Below, in pieces: positions 50,341 through 60,280 of a stretch of 64,000 bases of DNA. The notes beneath the pieces were generated by a model. It searched no databases, was not told the DNA's origin, and saw only the letters and a list, made by a program, of their open reading frames with translations. Source of the DNA: Pseudomonas trivialis. Lineage in GTDB: Bacteria > Pseudomonadota > Gammaproteobacteria > Pseudomonadales > Pseudomonadaceae. How positions within the stretch are numbered: position 1 is the stretch's first letter; each line of letters starts with the position of its first letter. The position numbers and the translations under genes are program-made. Location: positions 1 to 64,000 of the forward strand of contig NZ_JYLK01000002.1 of assembly GCF_001439805.1 (NCBI RefSeq). The letters are read 5' to 3'.

Positions 50341-51624
50341 TTATCTCCGATTCGGGTTGAAGGTGGCGGGCAGCGAGGCCCAGCACGCGTCATAGGAAGG
50401 TTGCAAGTGTGCGCACTCAAGGGCGAACCGGGTGGGCCGCAGCACCTGGCTGGTCTCGAACATGAACGCCATGGTGTTATCGATCTTGTGCGGCGCCAGG
50501 TCAGCGTTGATCGCTTTGGTGCAAGTCTCGCCGTCCGGGCCGTGGGCGCTCATGCAACTGTGCAGCGACGCGCCGCCGGGCAGGAAGCCTTCGGCCTTGG
50601 CGTCGTACGCGCCCTGGATCAGGCCCATGTATTCGTTCATCAGGTTGCGGTGGAACCACGGCGGGCGGAACGTGTTTTCGGCCACCATCCAGCGCGGCGG
50701 GAAGATCACGAAGTCGAGGTTGGCCAGGCCGTGGGTGCTGGTGGGCGAGGTCAGGACGGTAAAGATCGACGGGTCGGGATGATCGAAACTCACGGTGCCC
50801 AGGGTGTTGAAGCGGCGCAGGTCATATTTGTACGGCACGTTGTTACCGTGCCAGGCCACCACGTTCAGCGGCGAATGGTCGAGCTCGCAGGCCCAGAGTT
50901 CACCGAGGAACTTCTGCACCAGCGTTGTAGGTTTTTTCAAGTCTTCGTAGTGCGCCACCGGGCTGAGAAAGTCGCGCGGGTTGGCCAGGCCATTGCTGCC
51001 GATCGGGCCGAGGTCCGGCAGGCGCAACGGCGCGCCGTGGTTTTCGGCAACGTAGCCGCGTGCCTGTGCATCAAGCAGTTCGATGCGAAATTTGAGGCCG
51101 CGCGGCAGCACGACAATTTCCAGCGGTTCCACGTCCAGCACGCCGAGTTCGGTGGCGATGCGCAGGCCGCCCTGCTCGGGAACGATCAGCAGTTCGCCAT
51201 CGGCGTTGAAGAACACACGCTCCATCGAACGGTTGGCACGGTAGGTATGAATGCTGATGCCTGATGGTTTTTCCGACGCCGCGTTGGCAACCATCCCCAC
51301 AAGCCCATCGATAAAATCCGTCGGTTCATCCGGAATATCCAGGGGGTTCCAACGCAACCGGTTAGGCGTCACCGCGCCCAGTGGCCCGCCGGCCAACTGC
51401 CGGTCCAGCTTGACGAACGCCGGGTGATTGGCCGACGGCTGAATGCGGTACAGCCAGGTGCGCCGGGCTTCACTGCGCGCCACGGTAAAGGCGGTGCCGG
51501 AGAACAGTTCGGTATACAGCCCGTAGGGCGCTTTTTGCGGGGAGTTCTGGCCGACGGGCAAGGCGCCGGGCAAGGCTTCGCTGGCGAATTGATTGCCGAA
51601 GCCCGACAGATAGTCCAGATGCAT
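50341..51624 (-). CDS. hmgA: Homogentisate 1,2-dioxygenase
   Basis: 427 aa. Starts [23 protein letters not shown]. Iron-site segments [14 protein letters not shown] and [13 protein letters not shown] contain the His/Glu/His ligands. Opens the ring of homogentisate. First gene of the operon, with a divergent IclR regulator. Confidence 0.97.
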   Translation of the reverse strand: MHLDYLSGFGNQFASEALPGALPVGQNSPQKAPYGLYTELFSGTAFTVARSEARRTWLYRIQPSANHPAFVKLDRQLAGGPLGAVTPNRLRWNPLDIPDEPTDFIDGLVGMVANAASEKPSGISIHTYRANRSMERVFFNADGELLIVPEQGGLRIATELGVLDVEPLEIVVLPRGLKFRIELLDAQARGYVAENHGAPLRLPDLGPIGSNGLANPRDFLSPVAHYEDLKKPTTLVQKFLGELWACELDHSPLNVVAWHGNNVPYKYDLRRFNTLGTVSFDHPDPSIFTVLTSPTSTHGLANLDFVIFPPRWMVAENTFRPPWFHRNLMNEYMGLIQGAYDAKAEGFLPGGASLHSCMSAHGPDGETCTKAINADLAPHKIDNTMAFMFETSQVLRPTRFALECAHLQPSYDACWASLPATFNPNRR

Positions 51625-51655
51625 GGATCGTCCTCTGCAAGGAAGTTGTTTTTAT

Positions 51656-51680
51656 CGTAATCCAGTTACGCACAACGTAA
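51656..51680. promoter_or_regulatory. Probable HmgR operator
   Basis: CGTAA-TCCAG-TTACG is an inverted repeat (51656-51670) followed by a direct CGTAA copy at 51676-51680, about 32 bp upstream of hmgA. Position and form fit the repressor site known upstream of hmgA in P. putida. Confidence 0.65.
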
Positions 51681-51744
51681 TTTGATCACTGTCGAGCGTC
51701 AAGCTATAAAGACGCCCACTCATCTCTCGGATTCTCGCCCTTCC

Positions 51745-52524
51745 ATGGAAAAGCCCCGCGACACCGGCAAACAGAAAGTCCGCTCGGCCGAAGTGGGCAC
51801 CGATATCCTCAAGGCCCTCGCCGAGCTGTCACCGGCCACTTCGCTGTCGCGCCTGGCCGAGCATGTGCACATGCCGGCCAGCAAGGTGCACCGCTATCTC
51901 CAGGCGTTGATCGCCTCGGGGTTTGCCGAACAGAACGCCGCCACCAACCATTACGGCCTGGGCCGCGAAGCCCTGCGCGTGGGCCTCGCCGCACTGGGCA
52001 GCATGGACGTGCTCAAGGTGGGCGCCCAGCCCCTGGCCGAACTGCGCGATGACTTGAACGAAACCTGCTTCCTGGCGGTGTGGGGCAACCAGGGCGCGAC
52101 CGTGGTGCAGATCGAACCGGCGGTGCGCGCGGTCACGGTGGTGACGCAGTTGGGCTCGGTGCTGCCGCTGCTCGGCTCGTCCACCGGACTGGTGTTCAGC
52201 GCCTACCTGCCCGCGCGCGAAACCGTGGACTTGCGTGAGCGCGAAATCCAGGCCGGCATCGCCCACGTACTGGCGGACGATCAGGCTTACGCCAGCACCT
52301 GCGCGCAGATCCGCAGCCGCGGCCTGCATTTTGTACATGGTTTGCTGATGCCCGGTGTGGATGCGCTGTCGGCGCCGGTGTTCAACGCGGTCGGGCAGGT
52401 GGCGGCGGTGATGACCGTGGTCGGCCCCACTTCGGTGTTCCACGCCGATGAAGACGGCCCGGCGGCGCAGCGCCTGCTGGCGGCGACCCGGGCCGTGAGT
52501 TGGCGGATGGGCTACCAGCCGTGA
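51745..52524 (+). CDS. hmgR: IclR-family homogentisate regulator
   Basis: 259 aa from ATG 51745. N-terminal wHTH (TDILKALAELSPATSLSRLAEHV, MPASKVHRYLQALIASGFAEQ) and C-terminal IclR effector domain. Divergent from hmgA, as for HmgR, which is inactivated by homogentisate. The end meets the dacB end with one base between. Weak ribosome binding site. Confidence 0.9.
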   Translation: MEKPRDTGKQKVRSAEVGTDILKALAELSPATSLSRLAEHVHMPASKVHRYLQALIASGFAEQNAATNHYGLGREALRVGLAALGSMDVLKVGAQPLAELRDDLNETCFLAVWGNQGATVVQIEPAVRAVTVVTQLGSVLPLLGSSTGLVFSAYLPARETVDLREREIQAGIAHVLADDQAYASTCAQIRSRGLHFVHGLLMPGVDALSAPVFNAVGQVAAVMTVVGPTSVFHADEDGPAAQRLLAATRAVSWRMGYQP

Positions 52525-52525
52525 A

Positions 52526-53980
52526 TCAGTCGTGCCACTGGCTCAGCGCGACGGCCAGGCGATCTTCCAGGGCGCGAATCGGCGCCGCATCGCTGACGTG
52601 GTTGTTGCTGATCATCGAGAACACCAGGCGCCGCCCGCCGGCGTCGGTGATGTAGCCGCTCAGTGACGACACCCCGGCCATCGAGCCGGTCTTGGCGTGC
52701 AGGTTGTTCGCGGCGGCGGTGCCCCGCAGGCGATAACGCAGGCTGCCGCCGGTGAGGCGGTCGGCATTGCCGGCAATCGGCAAGGCGTTGTACCAGGCGT
52801 CGAACCAGGGCTGTTTTGCGGTCGCCAGCAGCACGTCCGTGAGGTTCTGCGAAGACAGCAGATTACGCCGCGACAACCCCGAACCATCGACCTGACTCAA
52901 CGTTGCCGGGTCCAGGCCCTGGCGTTTCATGAACGCCGCCACTGCTGCCACACCGGCCTGCGCGGTGCCCGCATTGGCGGTCTTGCGCCCCATGGCCTTG
53001 AGCAGCGCTTCGGACATATTGTTGTTCGAGAGCTTGAGCAGCGGCGTGATCAGTTGCTGCAACGGTGCCGAGTGGTGCTCGGCCAACAGCAACGCGGTGG
53101 TCGGACTGGCGCCACCGATCACCCGCCGGCCGAGCACTTGAATGCCCTGCTGCGCCAGCGCCTGTTCAAACAGATTGGCCACCAGTTGCGTCGGCTCCCA
53201 TACACTGACCCACTGCCGGCTCTGCTTGCCCGGCGCCAGGGCGCCGCTCAGTTGCAGCAGATTGGTGCCGTGCTGGCGGGTGATGCCGTAGGTGTTGCCC
53301 GGCCCGCTGACGGCGCGATTGCTCAGTTGCACGTAATCGGTGGCGGGGCTGATCTCCACGCTCACCGGCTGCCCGACCACTGCAGGGGCCCTGGCGGTAA
53401 CCAGCAAGGTGCCTGCATCAAAATCAGTATTGGGCGACACGGTCAGCGCCGAAATCTGCGCGCCGTAGTAGGTGGACTCATCATCCTGGGCCCAGTCGAC
53501 GCCCAGGCGCTCGGCGTCGAACCAGGTGTCGTCGACCACCAGGTCACCCTGCACCTGGCGCACACCCAGGCTCGCCAATTGCGCGGCCAAGGCCTGGTAA
53601 TCAGCGAACTGCATAGTGGGATCGCCCAGGCCACGCAGGTACAGGTTGCCCGTCAGGCGATCACCCTGCTGCGCGCCGTTGCTCAACAATTGCGTGGCAA
53701 AGCGGTATTGCGGCCCCAACACATCCATCGCCGCCGCCGTGGTGAGCAGCTTGAGATTGGACGCGGGAATCAGCCGTGTACGCGGGTTATGCTGGTACAG
53801 CGTGCTGCCGCTGCGGGCGTCGCGCACCATCAGCGACACGGTGGCGCCATTGAGCGCAGGATCCGCCAGCAGGTGGTCCAGCGAGGCCATGGACGTCTGC
53901 GAGACGCTCGCGCAGCCGCCCAGTAAAAGGCTCAGGCCCGCCAGCAGCGTGAGGGGATGTAACCATCGTCCAAAATGCAT
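52526..53980 (-). CDS. dacB: D-Ala-D-Ala carboxypeptidase/endopeptidase, PBP4 type
   Basis: 484 aa from ATG 53980. Lipoprotein-like signal with lipobox LLGGC (Cys23), then SxxK SNLK (74-77), SNN in KLSNNNMSEAL and KTG in LHAKTGSMAG, the three S13 motifs. The long insertion domain after SxxK (about 100-270) is typical of PBP4. Cleaves D-Ala-D-Ala and cross-links. Lipidation is a variation on the usual soluble form. Confidence 0.93.
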   Translation of the reverse strand: MHFGRWLHPLTLLAGLSLLLGGCASVSQTSMASLDHLLADPALNGATVSLMVRDARSGSTLYQHNPRTRLIPASNLKLLTTAAAMDVLGPQYRFATQLLSNGAQQGDRLTGNLYLRGLGDPTMQFADYQALAAQLASLGVRQVQGDLVVDDTWFDAERLGVDWAQDDESTYYGAQISALTVSPNTDFDAGTLLVTARAPAVVGQPVSVEISPATDYVQLSNRAVSGPGNTYGITRQHGTNLLQLSGALAPGKQSRQWVSVWEPTQLVANLFEQALAQQGIQVLGRRVIGGASPTTALLLAEHHSAPLQQLITPLLKLSNNNMSEALLKAMGRKTANAGTAQAGVAAVAAFMKRQGLDPATLSQVDGSGLSRRNLLSSQNLTDVLLATAKQPWFDAWYNALPIAGNADRLTGGSLRYRLRGTAAANNLHAKTGSMAGVSSLSGYITDAGGRRLVFSMISNNHVSDAAPIRALEDRLAVALSQWHD

Positions 53981-54032
53981 CGCCAGGGTGTATCCGCAAA
54001 AAAGTTGCGGCAACGCTACCAGTTCGCCTCCC

Positions 54033-54056
54033 TTGTGGCGAGCGGGCTTGCCACAA
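54033..54056. repeat. REP element of the second family
   Basis: TTGTGGC-GAGCGGGCTT-GCCACAA, 7-bp arms, with the same core as the nested repeat at 48196. Located between the siderophore receptor end and dacB start. Confidence 0.75.
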
Positions 54057-54098
54057 CAGCTACCCCATCAGCCCTTTTCGCAGTAAACCCGCCCCGTG

Positions 54099-56513
54099 CT
54101 AGAACTCCAGCGTACTGGACACCGACACCTGCCGCGCATCGCCCATCGACACAAACAGACGGCTCGCCGCCGAGGTGGAGTAAGTGCGATCGAACAGGTT
54201 CTTCACGTTGAACTGGAACTTGACCTTCTGCCCTTCGATCCGCGTGTCGTAGGTGGCAAACGCGTCGGCCACGGTGTAGCCCGGCAGGTTGAAGCTGTTA
54301 TTCGCGTCGCCTTCGCGCTGGCCCACATAGCGTGCGCCGGCGCCCACGCGCAGGTCATCACCGCCCACCAGGCTGCCGAAGTCGTACACCGCCGACAGTG
54401 AGCCGGTGTGCTTGGCCACGTTCTGCAGGCGCTTGCCTTCCAGGGCCGGGTCCTTGGTCACTTCGGCGTCGGTGTAGGCATAGCTGCCGATCAGGCTCCA
54501 GTTGTCGCTGAGCTGGCCGGTGGCATCCAGCTCCAGGCCGCGCGAGCGCACTTGGCCGGCGACGCTGTAGACCGTGTCCAGCCCGGTGCCCACCGACACC
54601 AGCACATTGCGCTTGTTGATATCGAACAACGCGGCGCTGGCGGTGATACGCCCCGGTATATCCAGCTTGGCGCCCAGCTCCCAGGCTTTGGACTCTTCCG
54701 GCGTGAGGCTGCCGCTCAGGGTGCTGCCATCGGCCAGCGCCGCGATGGTGGAGTTGGGTTTGAACGACTCGGTGTAGCTGCCGTAGAACGACAGTTCATC
54801 GGTGTAGCGGTACACCAGGCCGGCACGCGGCACCCACTTCTGGCCGTTGCCGTCGGTATTGGCCTTGAACGGCACGCCTTTGCCGGCGTACTGGTCGTAC
54901 ATCTGGTAGCGCGCGCCGCCCACCAGAATCCATTGGTCGGTCAGATGGATGGCGTCCTGGAAGAACAGCGAGTCGCTGCGCAGCAGGTCGGTCTGGGCGC
55001 TGTCCGGGGCACTGACGGTCGAGCCCGCCACTTCGTTGCCGTACACCGGGTTCAGGTAGCTGAAAACACCGCGCGACTTCTGCCGAATCAAATCGGCGCG
55101 ATAGACCTTGCGGTACTCGTCATCCAGGCCGAACACCAGGTCATGTTGCAGCCCGCCGGCCTGCACCTTGCCTTCCAGGCTGGCCGTGGTGAAACGGTCG
55201 GTGGTGATCGCGCCCTGGGTGCCGTCCATGCTGCGGGTCAGGGTGCCGTTGGCGTTCACCGCGCTGACACGCACCTGGCTGGCGTCGTAGGTCTCGCGGT
55301 TCCAGCTGTAGCCGAAGTGGGCCTTCCAGTCGTCGTTAAGATCGTGGTCGACTTCCAGACGGTACAGGTCGGAGCGCCCTTCCATGTTGTTGAACGGCTC
55401 ATCCAGGCGTCGGGTTGCGGGGATGTTCAACGGGTGGTTGGTCTTGGGGTCGATGGCGGTGCCACGGTCGAACGGCGAGAGAAATTCGCGATGCTCGTAG
55501 GCAAACACCACCTTGGTGGTGTCGCCATACCAGGCCAGGGACGGTGCCACCAGTGTCTCGCGATGGGTGCCGAAATTGCGCCAGTAGTCTTCGTCTTCAT
55601 GGTCGACGATCAAGCGGTAGGCCAGGCCCGAGTCACCGATAGGCCCGGTGGTGTCGAGGCTGGCGCCGCTGCCGTTCTTGCCGTCACCGAAGGTCGAGCC
55701 GCGCGCGGTCAGGGAGGTGGACTGCACCAGTGCGGGCTTCTTGCTGACGATATTGACCACACCGCCCGGGTCCTGGATGCCGTACAGCAATGACGATGGG
55801 CCCTTGAGCACTTCGACGCGATCGGCGGTGGCGTTCAGCGCACGCCCCTGCACCACGGGCATGCCGTCCTGCATGATCGAGCCGTTTCGGTTATCGCCAA
55901 AACCGCGCAGCATGACCGCATCCTGAGTGCTGCCGAGGGTGTTGGCCTGGGTGATGCCGCTGATATTGGCCAGGGCGTCGTCGAGGTTACGCGGGGTCTG
56001 GTCGCGCAACACCTGGGCGGGCACCACGTTGACGGTCTGCGGGGTTTCCAGCAGCAAGCCCTGGGAGCGCATCACCGAACTGGTGGGCGGCGGCTGGTAG
56101 CTGGTGCTGTCCTGGGCCAGGCCGGCGCCACTGATGGTGGTGGCGCCGAGGTTGACCGCGCCACGGGTGGGCACAGGTTCCAGGGCCAGGGTACGCGCAT
56201 CGATCTGGCGGAAGGTAAACCCTGAGTTGCCCAGCAGGCGTTGCAGCGCCTCGGTGGCGCTCATCTGCCCACTGACCGCAGGCGCGTTGAGGCCATAGGG
56301 CGCTTCGTCGGTGTAGATCACACTGAGCCCGGTAACCCGGCTGAAATCGCTCAGCGCCTGGGGCAGCGGTTTGGCTGCCAGGGCAAAGGTGAACCGCGCG
56401 TTCTGCTGCTCTTGCGCCTGCGCCACCGCCAGGGGCAGCAACGCCAGCCCCGAGACCGCCAATACCGAGGCTCCCAGCCACTGTTTAACCCAACTGCCCG
56501 CCGTCGACTTCAT
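54099..56513 (-). CDS. TonB-dependent siderophore receptor with STN domain (FoxA/FiuA-like)
   Basis: 804 aa from ATG 56513. Signal peptide (about 1-33), STN domain (about 40-115, PLPQALSDFSRVTGLSVIY), plug with MRSQGLLLETPQTVNVVPAQ and MLRGFGDN, barrel ending STLEF. The STN domain means it should signal to a FecR/ECF pair, but none is adjacent. FoxA/FiuA-type hydroxamate uptake is the best guess by pattern; the ligand is not proven. Confidence 0.9.
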   Translation of the reverse strand: MKSTAGSWVKQWLGASVLAVSGLALLPLAVAQAQEQQNARFTFALAAKPLPQALSDFSRVTGLSVIYTDEAPYGLNAPAVSGQMSATEALQRLLGNSGFTFRQIDARTLALEPVPTRGAVNLGATTISGAGLAQDSTSYQPPPTSSVMRSQGLLLETPQTVNVVPAQVLRDQTPRNLDDALANISGITQANTLGSTQDAVMLRGFGDNRNGSIMQDGMPVVQGRALNATADRVEVLKGPSSLLYGIQDPGGVVNIVSKKPALVQSTSLTARGSTFGDGKNGSGASLDTTGPIGDSGLAYRLIVDHEDEDYWRNFGTHRETLVAPSLAWYGDTTKVVFAYEHREFLSPFDRGTAIDPKTNHPLNIPATRRLDEPFNNMEGRSDLYRLEVDHDLNDDWKAHFGYSWNRETYDASQVRVSAVNANGTLTRSMDGTQGAITTDRFTTASLEGKVQAGGLQHDLVFGLDDEYRKVYRADLIRQKSRGVFSYLNPVYGNEVAGSTVSAPDSAQTDLLRSDSLFFQDAIHLTDQWILVGGARYQMYDQYAGKGVPFKANTDGNGQKWVPRAGLVYRYTDELSFYGSYTESFKPNSTIAALADGSTLSGSLTPEESKAWELGAKLDIPGRITASAALFDINKRNVLVSVGTGLDTVYSVAGQVRSRGLELDATGQLSDNWSLIGSYAYTDAEVTKDPALEGKRLQNVAKHTGSLSAVYDFGSLVGGDDLRVGAGARYVGQREGDANNSFNLPGYTVADAFATYDTRIEGQKVKFQFNVKNLFDRTYSTSAASRLFVSMGDARQVSVSSTLEF

Positions 56514-56545
56514 GCTCAAAGGAACCCGTATAGAAAAGCTGGTAA

Positions 56546-56560
56546 TGCGAATAGCTCGCA
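56546..56560 (-). promoter_or_regulatory. Possible Fur-type palindrome upstream of the receptor
   Basis: TGCGA-ATAGC-TCGCA, preceded by AA, 33 bp before the start codon. It resembles degenerate pseudomonad Fur boxes but matches the consensus poorly. Confidence 0.35.
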
Positions 56561-56623
56561 GTTTCAAGCACTACACGGATGGGCCGCAGGTTTACCTCAC
56601 ATTGGTTTGCAAATATTTTTCAG

Positions 56624-57559
56624 TTATTGCGCCTGAAGGCGAAAACCCCAGCGCGGGAAGTGCACGTGCACGGTGCCGGCGCGTTCGTCCGTGCGGCGCA
56701 GGATCAGCTCTTCGCGCCCGGCAAACAGCAACTCGCCGGCTACCGGGTCCACGCCATAGTCAATCGCGCTGACGGTAACGGCCTGCCCGGCGTGGAAGCC
56801 ATTCAAGTCCTCGAACACCTCGTCCGGCAAGGCGGCCGGCGTGGCATTGCGCGAAATTTCCAGCGCCTGTTCGGCAGTCATCTGCGTAGCGGTGCCGTGA
56901 CCAAATTCCAGCACCCGCGCCAGCCACGCGGTCACCGCCGGATAGGCATCCACCAGCGGCGCGGTCACCGGCGTGGCCTTGAGAAACCACAGACAATGGG
57001 CCAGGGCAAAGTCGGCAATCGAAGGTTGGCCAAACAGGAAGCCCCCGGCGCCCGCGCGCAATTGCTGCTCCAGGCGCGCCATGATCGCTGGCCATTGATG
57101 CTTGGCCAGCTCGGCCGGCAACCTGCTCGCCGTGCCGCCGCTGAACAGTGCGGCGCGGTCGGCGAGAAACGCCTTGACCGCCTCCGGCGGCAATTTGCCG
57201 AAGCGCACCGCTACCGATTCGGGCTGGAACACCAGGCTCACGGCCTGGGCGAATACCACACTGTCGGCCCAGGTGGCGAAGGTTTGGGTGATCATTTCCT
57301 GGCCGGGCGGGAACAAGGCAGGACTGGCTTTTTCCTGCTCCAGACGACGCGCGATCAGCGCGGTATCGCAGTAGATATCGGCGCCCACCTGCAACACCGG
57401 AGTCTTGCGGTAACCCCCCGTCAGGGCGGTCAGGTCCGGCTTGGGCATCACCGGCGAAATATGCACCGAATGCCACGGCAGGCCTTTGAAGCCCAGCAGT
57501 AGTCGAGCTTTTTCTGCAAACGGGGACGTTGGATAGTGATGCAGGATGAGCTCAGACAT
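56624..57559 (-). CDS. Glutathione S-transferase-like protein
   Basis: 311 aa from ATG 57559. N-terminal thioredoxin fold LILHHYPTSPFAEKARLLLGFKGLPW with PSPFxxK-type active region, cis-Pro YRKTPVLQ, then helical domain, and an extra C-terminal beta-rich part (FHAGQAVTVSAIDYGVDPVAGEL) beyond the normal 220 aa. The extension is typical of a pseudomonad GST subfamily of unknown substrate. Confidence 0.85.
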   Translation of the reverse strand: MSELILHHYPTSPFAEKARLLLGFKGLPWHSVHISPVMPKPDLTALTGGYRKTPVLQVGADIYCDTALIARRLEQEKASPALFPPGQEMITQTFATWADSVVFAQAVSLVFQPESVAVRFGKLPPEAVKAFLADRAALFSGGTASRLPAELAKHQWPAIMARLEQQLRAGAGGFLFGQPSIADFALAHCLWFLKATPVTAPLVDAYPAVTAWLARVLEFGHGTATQMTAEQALEISRNATPAALPDEVFEDLNGFHAGQAVTVSAIDYGVDPVAGELLFAGREELILRRTDERAGTVHVHFPRWGFRLQAQ

Positions 57560-57634
57560 GGGCAGGTCCACTTGGCAAATGAACCCGCAGCTTAACGCGC
57601 CACACGCTCAAGTGGCGTGATGAGAAGCTATCAG

Positions 57635-57910
57635 TCAGATCAATGCGCCACTGCCCGCCAGACATTCCTTGGCGCTCTTCTTCAACTTCTTGATCAAGCG
57701 TTCCTGGCGCAACGCCTCGCCCTTGCTCGCACATTGCTCGGTGTACACCAGCGCCACGGCCGGGCTGGACAGGAAGAACCGCGCGCCCTTGCCGCTCTGA
57801 TGCATGGCAAAGCGGCGCTGCGGGTCGTTGCTGATGCCGCAATAGAGGGCGCCATTGGCGGCACGCACCAGATAGACAAACCAGGGCTTGGCTTCAGCGG
57901 GAGGGGTCAT
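57635..57910 (-). CDS. GIY-YIG nuclease-domain protein (UPF0213-like)
   Basis: 91 aa. [17 protein letters not shown] carries the VYL...YCGI form of GIY-YIG, followed by [17 protein letters not shown] with the conserved Arg/His. Small stand-alone YhbQ-like protein. Start ATG 57910; GTG 57925 is in frame. Confidence 0.88.
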   Translation of the reverse strand: MTPPAEAKPWFVYLVRAANGALYCGISNDPQRRFAMHQSGKGARFFLSSPAVALVYTEQCASKGEALRQERLIKKLKKSAKECLAGSGALI

Positions 57911-57943
57911 GGATCGAGTCGGCACAATGAGAAAGCGCCAAGC

Positions 57944-58417
57944 TTATCCACGACCGGCCTGAAATGCCTGCAAGCCTTTGCGCGCCTGGGCGCGTACGGC
58001 GTTTTTCAGCGCGGGCGACCAGCCCAGCAGCCAGCCTTTCAGGCCCAGGGCCTGGCGCGACCAACGCCACAGGTCGAAGTGGTCGTGGTGTTCGCAAATT
58101 TTGCCGTCGCGAAACACGAACCGCGCGCCAATGTCGTTGACCACCGTGTTGCCGGTCGCGCTGAACAGGTACGTGGCGACCCAATGGGCGCTGCCGGTGC
58201 TGTCATCGCTGCGTACATGATCGAAGGTCAGGGAGAAATCCTTGGCCCGCGTGGTGAGCATGCGCCACATATCACCGGCGTCGCGACCCCGTAATTCGCC
58301 GAACGCCGGATCGCTGAAGACCACGTCGTCGGTATAGCAGGCGGCCATGGCTTCGGCGTCCAGACGCTGGAATGCCTCGTAGAAACGGGTGATCAATGCG
58401 GTGTGTGCATCACTCAT
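57944..58417 (-). CDS. NTF2-like (SnoaL-type) protein
   Basis: 157 aa. ITRFYEAFQRLDAEAMAACYTDDVVFSDPAFGEL is the NTF2-like opening, followed by a curved sheet and FRDGKICEHHDHFDLWRW. ATG 58417 has GGAG nine bases upstream. Ligand or reaction unknown. Confidence 0.85.
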   Translation of the reverse strand: MSDAHTALITRFYEAFQRLDAEAMAACYTDDVVFSDPAFGELRGRDAGDMWRMLTTRAKDFSLTFDHVRSDDSTGSAHWVATYLFSATGNTVVNDIGARFVFRDGKICEHHDHFDLWRWSRQALGLKGWLLGWSPALKNAVRAQARKGLQAFQAGRG

Positions 58418-58489
58418 GTGCGGCTCCGTGAATCGTTTTTTGTAGGAACGCACAATAGTCCGCACGGCAGCGGAAAGCCACGGCATTCA

Positions 58490-59125
58490 CTAAGGCACCA
58501 TCCCTGCATCCCGCGCATAGGCAAACAAGTCCACATCGGTGGAAATGCACAAGCGGTGCATGGCGGTACTTTTCTGTTTGCTGATCGTGGAAATACTGCG
58601 ATTGACCCGCGCGGCAATCTGGCTGACCGTCATGCCGCTGGCCAGCATCCTCACCACTTCCTGCTCCTTGCCCGACAGTTGCGGTGCCTGCGTCGGCTGG
58701 CCCAGGCCTGCAAGGTCGAGCTGCGCACGCAAGGACTCACTGATAAAGGTGCGCCCCTGCACCACGGTCTGCAGGGCCTGGGGCAACTCGCGCGCCGAAG
58801 CACTCTTGGCCACCACCGCTCGTGCGCCATGGGCCAGCGCGGTGCGCAGGGTGGCGACGTTGGCAAACATGGTCACCACGATCACCGGCACCTTGGGGAA
58901 CTGGCGGTGCAACAAGCCCAGCAAACCGTAGCCATCAGCCTGTTGGTCACCCGGCATGGCGAAGTCCGTCACGATCACATCACAGGGGGTCCTGGCCACC
59001 AGCGCCAGCAGCTCATCAGGGCCATTGGCCTCGCCCACGACTTTGCATTTACCACTCGCCTCTATCACGACTTTTTGCCCGACTCGAACGATAGGGTGAT
59101 CGTCAGCAATAATTATGCGGAGCAT
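58490..59125 (-). CDS. RcsB-like response regulator
   Basis: 211 aa. Receiver domain with ADDHPIV (8-14), phospho-acceptor Asp54 in VTDFAMPGDQ, then LuxR-type HTH (LSGKEQEVVRMLASGMTVSQIAARVNRSISTISKQK). VTDFAMPGD and TISKQKSTAM closely follow enterobacterial RcsB. Encoded just downstream of the REC-Hpt gene; both face away from the fimbrial operon, so it is the likely regulator of that operon. Confidence 0.9.
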   Translation of the reverse strand: MLRIIIADDHPIVRVGQKVVIEASGKCKVVGEANGPDELLALVARTPCDVIVTDFAMPGDQQADGYGLLGLLHRQFPKVPVIVVTMFANVATLRTALAHGARAVVAKSASARELPQALQTVVQGRTFISESLRAQLDLAGLGQPTQAPQLSGKEQEVVRMLASGMTVSQIAARVNRSISTISKQKSTAMHRLCISTDVDLFAYARDAGMVP

Positions 59126-59322
59126 CGGTTTTTTCCCATGATGGCAATTAGTTAGTAGCAAAATATCCCGACTGGCTGTAGGCAACAACCGTCAATAACT
59201 GCGTGAAATTTGCCTCCCCCCAATGTTTTAAGTGCCGTCAGTTGTTACCCACAGAAATAAAAGAAATTACATACAGAACGGTACTACATTGCAGTGGACG
59301 ATATTCCTACAAGAACTAAGGA

Positions 59323-60141
59323 TCAGAGGCTTCTCAAGTACTGTAGGTAATGTTCCACATCACGAAAAAAATCCCGCAGCGCCCCTACATTGTCCGAAAC
59401 CCCCAACTGATTGACCTGTTCCATCAACTGCACGGCCCGTGGTTCAAGGCCCGTGTTTCCCAGAAACGCGACGCTGCCCATCAGACGGTGCAGACGTTGA
59501 CTGACCAACGTCGCATCCAGGCACGTCAGGGCCTGCTCCAGGATGTCGAGGTCATGACGGGCTTCCTGGATCAGGCTATGTAACAGCGGCTGGGTCATTT
59601 CCCAGGAACCGAACATGGCAACCACGCTTGCGCGCGTGGGCCGCCTGGCATGCGCAGACAATGAAAAAGATTCGCCTGCGCCCGTGCGTGCCTGAGGCGC
59701 TGCCAACCAATAGCGCAACACTTCACGGAGTTGGGCCAGGCCGATCGGCTTCATCAGCCAGCCATCCATACCGCAGGCCAGGCAACGCTGGATGTCCCCA
59801 GGGCCAAGGCTGGCGGTAAGGGCCAATACGCAACAGGCAGGGCTGCGCGCCGCACGTTCGCGACGGCGCAGCTCGCGAGTCATCGCGTACCCGTCCATCA
59901 CCGGCATGCAACAGTCGGTGATAACCACGTCAAAATGCAGCGCTTGCATCACCATCAACGCCTGTCGACCGTCGCTGCAACAGAGGTGTAATACGCCGAG
60001 TTTCTTCAACAGCGAACCGAGCAACAGTCGATACGTGGCGTGATCGTCCACCACCAACACGCGAACGCCGCTTTCAGGCCACACCAGCGCGCCGTCGGGC
60101 TCTGCCTGGCATGAACTCCTATCTGGCAACGTGCCCGGCAT
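59323..60141 (-). CDS. REC-Hpt phosphorelay protein without kinase domain
   Basis: 272 aa from ATG 60141 (GAGG, spacing 6). Receiver domain 25-145 with Asp32/Asp33, phospho-acceptor Asp76 (VITDCCMP) and Lys131; Hpt domain 170-270 with His218 in LHRLMGSVAFLG. It looks like the C-terminal third of a BvgS/RcsC/RocS hybrid kinase, but no sensor or kinase sequence is visible upstream and its own ribosome binding site is good. It should pass phosphate between an unlinked kinase and the RcsB-like protein. Confidence 0.9.
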   Translation of the reverse strand: MPGTLPDRSSCQAEPDGALVWPESGVRVLVVDDHATYRLLLGSLLKKLGVLHLCCSDGRQALMVMQALHFDVVITDCCMPVMDGYAMTRELRRRERAARSPACCVLALTASLGPGDIQRCLACGMDGWLMKPIGLAQLREVLRYWLAAPQARTGAGESFSLSAHARRPTRASVVAMFGSWEMTQPLLHSLIQEARHDLDILEQALTCLDATLVSQRLHRLMGSVAFLGNTGLEPRAVQLMEQVNQLGVSDNVGALRDFFRDVEHYLQYLRSL

Positions 60142-60280
60142 AAAGCCCTCTTCACGAGAGCGAACTGCTCAGCCGGCATGACGGGGGTCACACGTGAACC
60201 TTTCGCCCAAAGACGACGCCCTGAACCTCAACCATGAGATTCAAATAAATGCGCTTCGAGCTTTGAACATATCCGGACGA

